From Flavobacterium sp. (GTDB lineage: Bacteria > Bacteroidota > Bacteroidia > Flavobacteriales > Flavobacteriaceae): a DNA stretch of 64,000 nt. The position numbers were made by a program, and so were the translations under genes. The stretch spans positions 1-64,000 of the forward strand of contig NZ_JAIXUB010000026.1 of the NCBI RefSeq assembly GCF_027484205.1, in the 5' to 3' direction. How positions within the stretch are numbered: position 1 is the stretch's first letter; each line of letters starts with the position of its first letter. Shown here piece by piece: positions 46,368-54,575 of this stretch. The notes beneath the pieces are model-generated. The model saw only the letters and a list, made by a program, of their open reading frames with translations. It was not told the DNA's origin and did not search any database.

Positions 46368-49300
46368 ATGATTCACTTTTTCGGAAACGAAACCGCTACT
46401 GTATTTGCTGTCCAAACAAAAAAAACATTGAGCGCAGTCGAAATGTCAGCAGAAACTATCTCAAAATTAAATTGGTTATTTGGCAACGCTCATAAAATAG
46501 ATAAATCCGTTCTTGCGGATTTTTTTGTTGGTCCACGTGCCGCAATGGTTACGCCTTGGAGTACAAATGCTGTCGAAATTACCCAAAACATGGGAATTGA
46601 TGGTATTATCAGAATTGAAGAATTTGAAAAAGTCACTGCTGATTTTACCAATTTTGATCCGATGCTTTCGCAAAAATATACTGAGTTAAATCAAGATATT
46701 TTTTCTATCAATATCCAACCCGAAGCTATTTTAGAGATTGAAGATATTGCCACATATAACAAACAAGAAGGTTTAGCCTTAAGTGATGAAGAAGTGGTTT
46801 ATCTTGAAAATTTATCAAAAAAATTAAACAGAAAACTTACCGATTCCGAAGTTTTTGCCTTTTCACAAGCCAATTCTGAACACTGTCGTCATAAAATTTT
46901 CAACGGTACATTTGTTATTGATGGCGTTGAAAAAGAAACTTCTCTTTTTAAATTAATCAAAAAAACATCCTCTGAAAATCCGAATGATATTGTTTCGGCA
47001 TATAAAGATAATGTGGCTTTTGTAAAAGGTCCAAAAGTGACTCAATTTGCTCCAAAAAGCGCTGATAAACCTGATTTCTACGAAGAAAAAGAATTTGAAT
47101 CTGTACTTTCATTAAAAGCAGAAACGCATAATTTCCCAACAACAGTTGAACCTTTTAATGGTGCAGCTACGGGTTCTGGTGGAGAAATTAGAGATAGATT
47201 AGCTGGCGGACAAGGTTCATTACCATTAGCTGGAACTGCGGTTTACATGACATCGTATTCTCGATTGACTAATAATCGTTCGTTTGAAAATAACGGAATG
47301 CATGAACGTCCTTGGTTGTATCAAACGCCAATGGATATTTTGATAAAAGCATCTAATGGAGCTTCCGATTTTGGAAATAAATTTGGACAACCTTTAATTA
47401 CGGGTTCAATTCTAACGTTTGAACATAGCGAGCACTTCGATGCTTCGACAAGCTCAGCACAGGCAAGAAAATTAGGTTACGATAAAGTAATCATGCAGGC
47501 TGGTGGAATTGGGTATGGAAAATTAGACCAAGCCATAAAAAAGAAACCACAAGAAGGCGATAAAATTGTAATTCTTGGTGGTGAAAATTATAGAATCGGA
47601 ATGGGTGGCGCTGCAGTTTCATCTGCTGATACTGGAGCTTTTGGTTCTGGAATTGAACTAAACGCAATACAACGTTCGAATCCTGAAATGCAAAAACGTG
47701 CTGCCAATGCCATTCGTGGATTGGTAGAAAGTGATAACAATCCAATCGTTTCTATTCACGATCATGGTGCTGGTGGACATTTAAATTGTCTATCTGAATT
47801 AGTAGAGGAAACTGGCGGATTAATCGATTTAGACAAACTTCCTGTTGGCGATCCAACGCTTTCTGCAAAGGAAATTATCGGTAACGAATCGCAAGAAAGA
47901 ATGGGATTAGTTATTGGTGAAAAAGATATCGATATTCTTCAAAAAATTGCCGATAGAGAACGTTCTCCAATGTATCAAGTAGGTGATGTAACTAACGACC
48001 ACAGATTTACTTTTGAGTCGAAAACTACTGGTGCAAAACCAATGGATTATGCCTTGGAAGACTTTTTTGGAAGTTCGCCAAAAACGATTATGACAGACAA
48101 AACTATAGTTAGAAATTATAGTGATTTAGCATATTCTGAAGAAAATATTCCTGCATATTTAGAAGAAGTTTTAAAACTTGAAGCTGTTGCTTGTAAAGAT
48201 TGGTTGACTAATAAAGTTGACCGTTGCGTTGGTGGAAAAGTAGCCAAACAACAATGCGTTGGACCATTACAATTGCCATTGAATAATGTTGGTGTCATGG
48301 CATTGGATTATAACGGAAAAGAAGGAATAGCAACTTCTATTGGACACTCTCCTATTTCGGCATTAATTGACCCAAAAGCTGGAAGTAGAAATGCCATTGC
48401 AGAAGCCTTATCAAATATTGTTTTTGCTCCGTTAAAAGAAAATTTAAAATCGGTTTCACTTTCTGCCAATTGGATGTGGGCTTGTAAAAATGAAGGTGAA
48501 GATGCTCGTTTATATGAAGCAGTGGAAGCTTGTTCGGAATTTGCTATCGAATTGGGAATCAATATTCCAACAGGAAAAGATTCGCTTTCTATGAAACAAA
48601 AATATCCAAACGATGAAGTAATTGCGCCAGGAACAGTAATTATTTCTGCAGCTGGAAATTGTTCAAATATTACTAAAGTGGTTGAACCAGTTTTACAAAA
48701 AAACAAAGGTTCGATTTACTACATCAATTTATCGCAAGATGATTTTAAATTAGGTGGAAGTTCGTTTGCTCAAACCTTAAATAAAATTGGAACAGAAACG
48801 CCAACAATCAAAGATTCTCAATTTTTTAAGAAAGCATTTAATACCATTCAAGATTTAATAAAAGATAGACAAATCGTTGCAGGACACGATATTGGAAGCG
48901 GTGGATTGATCACAACTTTATTAGAAATGTGTTTTGCTGATGTGAATTTGGGTGCTAAAATTTCTTTTGATTCTTTTGTAGAAAAAGATTTAGTCAAAAT
49001 TTTATTTGCGGAAAATATTGGAATTGTGCTTCAAGCGAAAGACGATACTGTTTTTGAAAAAGCGTTTGAAGGTTTAGAATATTACAAACTTGGTTCTGTT
49101 GAAAGTTCTAATGTATTAGAAATTGATAGTTTCAAGTTTCAAGTTTCAAGTTATAGAAAAATGTGGTTTGAAACCTCGTTCCTACTCGATCAAAAACAAA
49201 CCAAAAATAACAAAGCTAAAGAACGATTTGATAATTTAGGACAACAAGCTTTACAGTATCAATTCCCAAGTCATTTTGATGGAACACTTCAATTGAAAAG

Positions 49301-50093
49301 CACTTCGTCCATCGACTGCGCTCAGGATGACACGCTCAGTGTGACAAAACCGAAAGCAGCTATAATTCGTGAAAAAGGAAGTAATTCTGAGCGTGAAATG
49401 GCAAATGCAATGTACTTGGCTGGATTTGATGTAAAAGACGTTCACATGACCGATTTGATTTCAGGAAGAGAAACTTTGGAAGATATTCAGTTTATTGGAG
49501 CTGTTGGTGGATTTTCGAATTCAGATGTTTTGGGTTCGGCAAAAGGTTGGGCTGGAGCTTTTAAATACAACGAAAAAGCGAACAATGCGTTGAAAAAATT
49601 CTTTGAACGTGAAGACACACTTTCTGTTGGAATTTGCAACGGTTGTCAGTTGTTTATGGAATTAGAATTAATCAATCCGGAACATGAAGTTCATGGTAAA
49701 ATGCATCATAATGATTCGCACAAACACGAAAGCGGATTTACATCGGTAACGATTCAAGAGAATCATTCGGTGATGTTGAATACTTTGGCTGGAACTACAC
49801 TTGGTGTTTGGATTTCTCATGGTGAAGGAAAATTCAAATTGCCTTATGCTGAAGAAAAATATAATATCGTTGCGAAATATGCCTACGAAGGTTATCCTGC
49901 CAATCCTAATGGTTCTGATTATAACACCGCGATGATGTGCGATACAACTGGAAGACATTTGGTCATGATGCCACACATTGAGCGTTCGACTTTCCCATGG
50001 AATTGGGCATATTACCCAAAGGATAAAAAAGATGACGTTTCGCCTTGGATTGAAGCGTTTGTCAATGCTCGACTTTGGATTGAGAAACAATAA
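46368..50093 (+). CDS. purL: Phosphoribosylformylglycinamidine synthase (PurL), large single-chain form
   Basis: 1241 residues, cytoplasmic; makes FGAM from FGAR, glutamine and ATP in purine synthesis. Signatures: N-terminal PurS-like part, ANSEHCRHKIFNG, AETHNFPTTVEPFNGAATGSGGEIRD, GGKVAKQQCVGPLQLP, and a C-terminal glutaminase with Cys in GICNGCQLFMEL and His/Glu in SHGEGKF. Four in-frame insertions compared with the usual Bacteroidetes form: near residues 20-27, 356-367, 921-928 and 979-994, three of them matching one dispersed repeat. The last residues (VSPWIEAFVNARLWIEKQ) are duplicated as a decayed copy 2.2 kb downstream. Confidence 0.95.
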   Translation: MIHFFGNETATVFAVQTKKTLSAVEMSAETISKLNWLFGNAHKIDKSVLADFFVGPRAAMVTPWSTNAVEITQNMGIDGIIRIEEFEKVTADFTNFDPMLSQKYTELNQDIFSINIQPEAILEIEDIATYNKQEGLALSDEEVVYLENLSKKLNRKLTDSEVFAFSQANSEHCRHKIFNGTFVIDGVEKETSLFKLIKKTSSENPNDIVSAYKDNVAFVKGPKVTQFAPKSADKPDFYEEKEFESVLSLKAETHNFPTTVEPFNGAATGSGGEIRDRLAGGQGSLPLAGTAVYMTSYSRLTNNRSFENNGMHERPWLYQTPMDILIKASNGASDFGNKFGQPLITGSILTFEHSEHFDASTSSAQARKLGYDKVIMQAGGIGYGKLDQAIKKKPQEGDKIVILGGENYRIGMGGAAVSSADTGAFGSGIELNAIQRSNPEMQKRAANAIRGLVESDNNPIVSIHDHGAGGHLNCLSELVEETGGLIDLDKLPVGDPTLSAKEIIGNESQERMGLVIGEKDIDILQKIADRERSPMYQVGDVTNDHRFTFESKTTGAKPMDYALEDFFGSSPKTIMTDKTIVRNYSDLAYSEENIPAYLEEVLKLEAVACKDWLTNKVDRCVGGKVAKQQCVGPLQLPLNNVGVMALDYNGKEGIATSIGHSPISALIDPKAGSRNAIAEALSNIVFAPLKENLKSVSLSANWMWACKNEGEDARLYEAVEACSEFAIELGINIPTGKDSLSMKQKYPNDEVIAPGTVIISAAGNCSNITKVVEPVLQKNKGSIYYINLSQDDFKLGGSSFAQTLNKIGTETPTIKDSQFFKKAFNTIQDLIKDRQIVAGHDIGSGGLITTLLEMCFADVNLGAKISFDSFVEKDLVKILFAENIGIVLQAKDDTVFEKAFEGLEYYKLGSVESSNVLEIDSFKFQVSSYRKMWFETSFLLDQKQTKNNKAKERFDNLGQQALQYQFPSHFDGTLQLKSTSSIDCAQDDTLSVTKPKAAIIREKGSNSEREMANAMYLAGFDVKDVHMTDLISGRETLEDIQFIGAVGGFSNSDVLGSAKGWAGAFKYNEKANNALKKFFEREDTLSVGICNGCQLFMELELINPEHEVHGKMHHNDSHKHESGFTSVTIQENHSVMLNTLAGTTLGVWISHGEGKFKLPYAEEKYNIVAKYAYEGYPANPNGSDYNTAMMCDTTGRHLVMMPHIERSTFPWNWAYYPKDKKDDVSPWIEAFVNARLWIEKQ
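46427..46448. repeat. In-frame repeat copy 1 in purL
   Basis: Contains TTGAGCGCAGTCGAAATG, reading as TLSAVEMS. It is the reverse complement of the GACTGCGCTCA core found in copy 3. It falls in a variable N-terminal loop before KLNWLFGNAHKI. Confidence 0.7.
47435..47467. repeat. In-frame repeat copy 2 in purL
   Basis: Contains CTTCGACAAGCTCAGCAC, reading as FDASTSSAQ, between TFEH and ARKLGYD, where other PurL proteins have only a few residues. Same dispersed repeat family (TTCGAC...GCTCAG), another variant. Confidence 0.7.
49130..49150. repeat. TTTCAAG triplet in purL
   Basis: Three exact tandem copies of TTTCAAG (49130-49136, 49137-49143, 49144-49150), 21 bp and so frame-neutral, coding FKFQVSS near residue 921-928. 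Probably a slippage or repeat insertion in a variable loop. Confidence 0.75.
49303..49347. repeat. In-frame repeat copy 3 in purL
   Basis: Contains ATCGACTGCGCTCAGGATGA followed by CACGCTCAGTGTGAC, reading as SSIDCAQDDTLSVT. Lies in the linker between the synthetase and glutaminase domains. Confidence 0.75.
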
Positions 50094-50113
50094 CTCGTTT
50101 TATAAAATAGTTG

Positions 50114-50152
50114 AAATCCTTAATTGTGTCAAAGCAATTAAGGATTTTTTTA
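50114..50152 (+). terminator. purL terminator
   Basis: Stem AAATCCTTAATTG/CAATTAAGGATTT with an 8-nt loop and a T run, 21 bp after the stop codon. Confidence 0.88.
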
Positions 50153-50243
50153 TATATTTACGATTAGTTACAAACAGTTATGATTATTTGTAAATGTTTG
50201 TTTGTGGCGACTATATACAAGTTGGCAGTAATTTTAGAAGAAA

Positions 50244-50274
50244 ATTGTTAATCAAAAAATAATAACTAAATTTG
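50244..50274 (+). promoter_or_regulatory. Promoter of the ATPase/Toprim-like pair
   Basis: ATTG (50244-50247), 19-bp spacer, TAAATTTG (50267-50274), 24 bp before the start codon of the ATPase gene. The pair therefore has its own promoter, independent of purL. Confidence 0.5.
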
Positions 50275-50297
50275 TTTATAATTTATATTGAAATAAA

Positions 50298-51434
50298 ATG
50301 AAAATAAATAAATTCTCTTTTAATGATAAATCACTAGAATGGAGCTTAGAAAGTATTTCCTTTGACAAATTAACTTTACTGGTTGGAGCTTCAGGTGTTG
50401 GTAAAACTCAAATATTAAAAGCAATTCTTTCTTTAAAAAACATTGCTAATGGAGAATCTATTAGTGGAATTTTCTGGGATGTAGAATTTGAAACAATAAC
50501 TGGTGAAGTGTATAAATGGAATGGTGAATTTGAAAACAAAGGTTATCAATTTATAGATGATGATGATGAATCAGATAAAAACAAACCAAAAATATTAAAC
50601 GAAACCGTCACTCTTAATGGAAAAGAAATAATTAAAAGAAGTATTTCTGAAACTTATTTTAATGACCAAAAAACTTTAAAATTTTCATCTCAAGAAAGTG
50701 TAATAAATATTTTAAAAGAAGAAGATCAAATAAAACCAGCATTTGAAGGTTTTAAAAAACTTATATTCAGTGATCAAGCGGACTCGCAAAAAGAACCTTT
50801 TAGATTGAGTATATTCAACGCTAGTAAATTAACCAAAAAATATACCACATTAAAAAGTATTCAAGAGTCTGATGAAGATGTTAGAGTTAAATTATATTTA
50901 GTGTACAAAAATGATAAAAAAACATTTAACAACATTAAAGAAAGATTTACTGAAATATTCCCTCAAGTTGAAGGTCTTAAAATTGAGCCACTAGATTTTA
51001 AAAATGAAGAAATGCCAAGTTTTCTGATTGATTATCCTTTTATTCAAATAAAAGAAACTGGAGTTGAAAAATGGATACAACAAGGCAAAATCTCATCTGG
51101 TATGTTTAGAACATTAATACACATTAGTGAAATGTATCTATGCCCAGAAGGAACTGTTTTTTTAATTGATGAGTTTGAAAACTCATTGGGTATAAATTGT
51201 ATAGATGAATTAACTAATGACATAATTAATTCAAATAGAGAAATTCAATTTATTATAACAAGTCATCATCCTTATATTATAAATAATATTCATTACTCAA
51301 AATGGAAATTAGTTACAAGAAAATCTGGTGTAGTCAAAACACATGATTTAGAAAAGTATAATTTTGGAAAGTCAAAACACGATTCATTTATGCAATTAAT
51401 GCAACTTGAAGAATATCAAACTGGATTAGAATAA
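50298..51434 (+). CDS. AAA/ABC-type ATPase, defence-associated (OLD/AAA_21-like)
   Basis: 378 residues, cytoplasmic. Walker A G30-ASGVGK-T37, an ABC-like signature SSGMFR near 266-271, Walker B FLIDE (288-292) followed by FENSLG, and an H-loop TSHHPYI near 321-327. This is the SMC/ABC-like ATPase core of OLD, AbiEii-neighbour and PARIS-type systems, without a fused Toprim domain. The next gene, 2 bp downstream, appears to supply one. No membrane segments. The segment is AT-rich, as are its neighbours. Confidence 0.88.
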   Translation: MKINKFSFNDKSLEWSLESISFDKLTLLVGASGVGKTQILKAILSLKNIANGESISGIFWDVEFETITGEVYKWNGEFENKGYQFIDDDDESDKNKPKILNETVTLNGKEIIKRSISETYFNDQKTLKFSSQESVINILKEEDQIKPAFEGFKKLIFSDQADSQKEPFRLSIFNASKLTKKYTTLKSIQESDEDVRVKLYLVYKNDKKTFNNIKERFTEIFPQVEGLKIEPLDFKNEEMPSFLIDYPFIQIKETGVEKWIQQGKISSGMFRTLIHISEMYLCPEGTVFLIDEFENSLGINCIDELTNDIINSNREIQFIITSHHPYIINNIHYSKWKLVTRKSGVVKTHDLEKYNFGKSKHDSFMQLMQLEEYQTGLE

Positions 51435-51436
51435 TT

Positions 51437-52120
51437 ATGAATATATATTTTCTTGTTGAAGGAAGAAGAACGGAAAAAAAAGTCTATCCAAAATGGCTTT
51501 CAATATTAATTCCTGCTTTGAAAGAAATCAAAAATCCTTTTGAAGTTGAAAAGAATAATTATTATTTATTTAATGGAAATGGATTTCCATCATTATTAGA
51601 TAATCATCTTAAAAACGCATTTGAAGATGTTAATCTAATTTTAAAATTTAATTATTTTGTAATCTGTTTAGATTCTGACGATGATTCTGTTGAAGAAAGA
51701 AAACAACAAGTTGTTGATTTTATAGCAAATAATAAATTAACTTTAAATAATTGTGAAATAATAATAATTGTTCAAAATAAATGCATTGAAACTTGGTTTC
51801 TTGGCAACAGAAATGTTTATTCAAGACAACCTCACAGTCAAAAATTGTTATCTTTCAATAATTTTTATAATGTACGCACAAATGACCCTGAATTAATGGG
51901 TAATTTCACTGGATATGATACAAAAGCACAATTTCATCAAATCTATTTATCTGAAATGTTATTAGAAAGAAATATTCGCTACACTAAGAAAAACCCTAAT
52001 GAAGTAGTTGAAGAATATTACTTAAATGAACTTATAAATAGAGCATCAAGTACAAATCATTTATCCTCGTTTAAGACATTTATTGATTTTTGTAATGGCA
52101 TAAATTCCAATATAAAATAA
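51437..52120 (+). CDS. Toprim-like nuclease partner of the ATPase
   Basis: 227 residues. An N-terminal strand and loop YFLVEGRRTE places Glu8 where Toprim domains have the catalytic Glu, and the acidic strand FVICLDSDDDS (Asp79, Asp81, Asp82) is where the DxD metal motif is expected. IIIIVQNKCIETWFLGN adds the third region typical of DUF4276- and RloB-like Toprim-fold proteins. Gap to the ATPase gene is 2 bp. I infer a DNA- or RNA-cleaving effector controlled by the ATPase; the family name cannot be fixed without a profile search. Confidence 0.75.
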   Translation: MNIYFLVEGRRTEKKVYPKWLSILIPALKEIKNPFEVEKNNYYLFNGNGFPSLLDNHLKNAFEDVNLILKFNYFVICLDSDDDSVEERKQQVVDFIANNKLTLNNCEIIIIVQNKCIETWFLGNRNVYSRQPHSQKLLSFNNFYNVRTNDPELMGNFTGYDTKAQFHQIYLSEMLLERNIRYTKKNPNEVVEEYYLNELINRASSTNHLSSFKTFIDFCNGINSNIK

Positions 52121-52252
52121 AAACTACTTCCAACAGCCATTAGGCAAGATTCCGAATTTTGTAGTAAACACAATTATACATTTACAAAAAATTTTATCTT
52201 TGATAGAAAATAATTGGTTAAAAATCCGCAACTAAGCGAGACTAAAACCTTT

Positions 52253-52322
52253 AAAAAGATAAAGTTTCGCCTTGGATAAAAGAGTTTGTGAATGCAAGAC
52301 TTTAGATTGAAAAGCAATAACT
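52253..52322 (+). pseudogene. Decayed duplicate of the purL 3' end
   Basis: 70 bp align without gaps to 50026-50095 (end of purL plus two bases), 59 of 70 identical by hand count. In frame it reads KVSPWIKEFVNARL, a TAG in place of the Trp codon TGG, then IEKQ and TAA. It marks the far edge of a 2.2-kb insert. The stretch 52121-52252 before it holds no gene I can support. Confidence 0.88.
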
Positions 52323-52331
52323 AAAAAAATC

Positions 52332-52364
52332 AAAAAGCACTAATTGAATTTGGTGCTTTTTTTT
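52332..52364 (+). terminator. Terminator after the purL relic
   Basis: AAAAAGCAC ... GTGCTTTTTTTT with a 12-nt middle; probably the original purL terminator, now isolated. Confidence 0.65.
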
Positions 52365-52391
52365 GTATAATTGTGAAACCAAATACTAATT

Positions 52392-53180
52392 ATGAGCCAT
52401 TCCAATAATTGCTTAAATTGTGATGAACCCGTTTCAAAAAAATTCTGTCCCAACTGCGGTCAAAAGACTGACAATCACAGAATTACTTTCAAACATTTCA
52501 TATTTCACGATATTCTTCATGGAGTTTGGCATATTGAGAAAGGAATACTATTTACTTTAAAAGAAGCCTTGCTTCGACCAGGAAAAGCTGCATTAGATTA
52601 TATATCTGGAAAAAGAATTCGCTACTATAATGTTTTTTATCTTACATTAATTATAATAGGACTTTTGATTTTTATAAATCATGTTCAGAATGAATTATCT
52701 CATTACTATTTTAACACAAGACTAAATCCTGAAACTGACAATGCAGGAAAAAAAATTGATACTTTTTTAAGCAGTTATTCGAAACTAATAATTTTTGCAT
52801 TCATTCCGCTGTTTGCTATTAATAGTTTCATTGTATATGGTAGAAAAAAATTAAACTTGAGCGAGCATTTCATAATAGCAGGAATGATATACTTGGGAGT
52901 AATTATAATTAATTTAATATCAATGTTGCTGTTTTTCATTGAATATATTGATCCAACGTACTTGTTTTTCGATTTTTTAAATTATGCTACTCCTTCAATA
53001 ATTTTGTTGTTTATTATTTTTAATTACTACAAGACTTTCAGTGAAAACTATTCGAAACTTCAAAATATTCTTCGGGTGTTTTTATTCATCTTACTTCTTT
53101 TTATAGAACTAATTATACTCGTTATATTGATTTTTGGGTATTTTACAAATTGGGAATTTAAATTAAAAATGGTTTATTAA
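52392..53180 (+). CDS. DUF3667 membrane protein with zinc ribbon (copy 2)
   Basis: 262 residues. N-terminal CLNCDEPVSKKFCPNCGQKT zinc ribbon, then HFIFHDILHGVWHIEKGILFTLKEALLRPG and YISGKRIRYYNVFYLTLIIIG, as in the copy at 38169. Five hydrophobic helices follow. It lacks the long polar loop of copy 1. Function unknown. Lies just past the relic and its terminator, converging on the stress island. Confidence 0.83.
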   Translation: MSHSNNCLNCDEPVSKKFCPNCGQKTDNHRITFKHFIFHDILHGVWHIEKGILFTLKEALLRPGKAALDYISGKRIRYYNVFYLTLIIIGLLIFINHVQNELSHYYFNTRLNPETDNAGKKIDTFLSSYSKLIIFAFIPLFAINSFIVYGRKKLNLSEHFIIAGMIYLGVIIINLISMLLFFIEYIDPTYLFFDFLNYATPSIILLFIIFNYYKTFSENYSKLQNILRVFLFILLLFIELIILVILIFGYFTNWEFKLKMVY

Positions 53181-53183
53181 AAC

Positions 53184-53208
53184 AAAAAAACTGCCCGAGA
53201 GCAGTTTT
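53184..53208 (-). terminator. Terminator of the stress-island lipoprotein unit
   Basis: Stem AAAACTGC/GCAGTTTT with a 6-nt loop; the T run is on the minus strand. Between convergent genes. Confidence 0.7.
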
Positions 53209-53249
53209 CCTTAACCAACTTTTATTTAAACTAAAACTAAAACTTATTA

Positions 53250-53678
53250 CTAAAGATTATCTGTTTCCAATACAATCATATAACTAGGATATTGGACACT
53301 TGCATCGTCTTCTGCGGTGATGAAAATCTTTTTTGGTTTTGATGAAGAAACCGTTTCAAATTTTACATGTAGCTTTGAAGAACCTACAATTTGACCAAGA
53401 TTGATAGCATTATAATCATCTGATTTCATCCAAACTACATACGTTTTTCTTGGTGGATTTAATCGCTCTGGTTCGGCTAAATACGATATTTGCAATTCAA
53501 TTTTGTAATTGTTATTCTTATCCTCTTTCACTTTTACTTCGCCTCTAGCCGCAGGAATTATGGAAGAGGTATTAAAAACCGTTTTCTTTGAACAGGAAGC
53601 TAAACTTATTGCCAAGAACAAAACAGAGAGAATTAAAATAACTTGCTTACAACTGATTGAAAATTTAATTGTTTTCAT
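53250..53678 (-). CDS. Small lipoprotein, hypothetical
   Basis: 142 residues; lipobox ASC near residue 28 (SLASCSK) after a hydrophobic segment. The mature part is beta-rich (NNYKIELQISYLAEPERLNPPRKTYVVWM) and ends in a DDASVQYPSYMIVLETDNL strand. I recognise no family. Lies 5 bp after the next upstream lipoprotein gene's stop, so the two are one unit of the stress island. Confidence 0.72.
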   Translation of the reverse strand: MKTIKFSISCKQVILILSVLFLAISLASCSKKTVFNTSSIIPAARGEVKVKEDKNNNYKIELQISYLAEPERLNPPRKTYVVWMKSDDYNAINLGQIVGSSKLHVKFETVSSSKPKKIFITAEDDASVQYPSYMIVLETDNL

Positions 53679-53683
53679 TATTT

Positions 53684-54142
53684 CTATTTTTTCATGTTAC
53701 GAGCTGCCATATTTGAAATAGATTTACCTAAATCATCCATGTCATTATTAAAAGCTACTTTAAACAATTCCCATTTTTCTGATGAACCTTGTTGGTCATA
53801 GTCTTGAAGTCTTGTTTTTAACTCTCCATTTTTTTCTTCCAACTTAGCTAATTGTTTAATATACATAGCTTTATTAGAGTCTTTCGATGCATTTATTGTG
53901 ATCACCATTTCATCGATTTGTCTTTGATTTTCATCAATTTTCAATTCAATACTTTCTTTAAAAGCAACATAATCACTTACTGAATCTAATTTTGATTGTT
54001 GTAAAGCTACTTGAGCGTCAACAACATCTTCCATTTCATTTTCTAATTTAGTTTCTTTTGCCTTTGGAGAATTATTACAACTTACTATAAATAAGCATAC
54101 TAAACTCAATACAAAAGTTAACTTTAAAATATAATTTTTCAT
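53684..54142 (-). CDS. Lipoprotein with coiled coil
   Basis: 152 residues. Lipobox VSC (IVSCNNS). The rest is a long helical coiled coil with heptads (KLENEMEDVVDAQVALQQSKLDSVSDY; QLAKLEEKNGELKTRLQDY). No enzyme motif. Similar small coiled-coil lipoproteins accompany YtxH and CsbD genes in Flavobacteria. Transcribed with the lipoprotein gene after it. Confidence 0.75.
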   Translation of the reverse strand: MKNYILKLTFVLSLVCLFIVSCNNSPKAKETKLENEMEDVVDAQVALQQSKLDSVSDYVAFKESIELKIDENQRQIDEMVITINASKDSNKAMYIKQLAKLEEKNGELKTRLQDYDQQGSSEKWELFKVAFNNDMDDLGKSISNMAARNMKK

Positions 54143-54212
54143 TTGATTTGATTTAAAGATTAAGCAACAGTCCTACTATTATTCAAAATAGCAAAACTGT
54201 TGCAAAAAATTA

Positions 54213-54551
54213 TTATTTAATTTCGTGGTCTGAATTCATGTGCAAAAGTGCGTTTGCTTTTTCTTTTATGTTTGCAGATACACTTTCAAACTTTCCTTCT
54301 ACTAATTCCTCTAATTTAGAAGCCTTTTCTTTTAACAATTTAGCATCTTTTGATACCATTTTTTTAAAATCTTTAGCTTCACGACTCATTTTTTTCTTGA
54401 AATCTTTAGTCATATCTTCAGCTCCACTAGCTATCATACTTCGAGTTCTTGTTCCTTTATGTGGTGCGAATAAAACCCCTAATGTTGCACCAACTAGTGC
54501 GCCAACTACTAAAGAACCAACTATTTTTCCTGTATTATTTGAATTGTCCAT
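54213..54551 (-). CDS. YtxH-domain general-stress protein
   Basis: 112 residues. One N-terminal glycine-rich membrane-like segment (KIVGSLVVGALVGATLGVLFAPHKG), the YtxH signature with the typical APxxG end, then an amphipathic helix tail (DFKKKMSREAKDFKKMVSKDAK). YtxH proteins are induced by general stress in Bacillus, and the family is widespread in Bacteroidetes. The tail probably forms a coiled coil. 25 bp after the outer-membrane protein gene. Confidence 0.9.
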   Translation of the reverse strand: MDNSNNTGKIVGSLVVGALVGATLGVLFAPHKGTRTRSMIASGAEDMTKDFKKKMSREAKDFKKMVSKDAKLLKEKASKLEELVEGKFESVSANIKEKANALLHMNSDHEIK

Positions 54552-54575
54552 TGTAAACTATTTTAGTGTTATTTA

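Noticed and set aside
49130..49150. TTTCAAG triplet as a recombination or frameshift site in purL
   Set aside because: 21 bp keeps the frame and the domains on both sides are intact; it is only recorded as a repeat.
50094..52252. Insertion sequence or prophage in the purL-flanked insert
   Set aside because: No transposase, integrase or terminal inverted repeats are visible; only the ATPase pair and AT-rich spacer.
53509..53721. Plus-strand frame opposite the lipoprotein genes
   Set aside because: Antisense to two well-supported signal-peptide genes; no promoter or family match.
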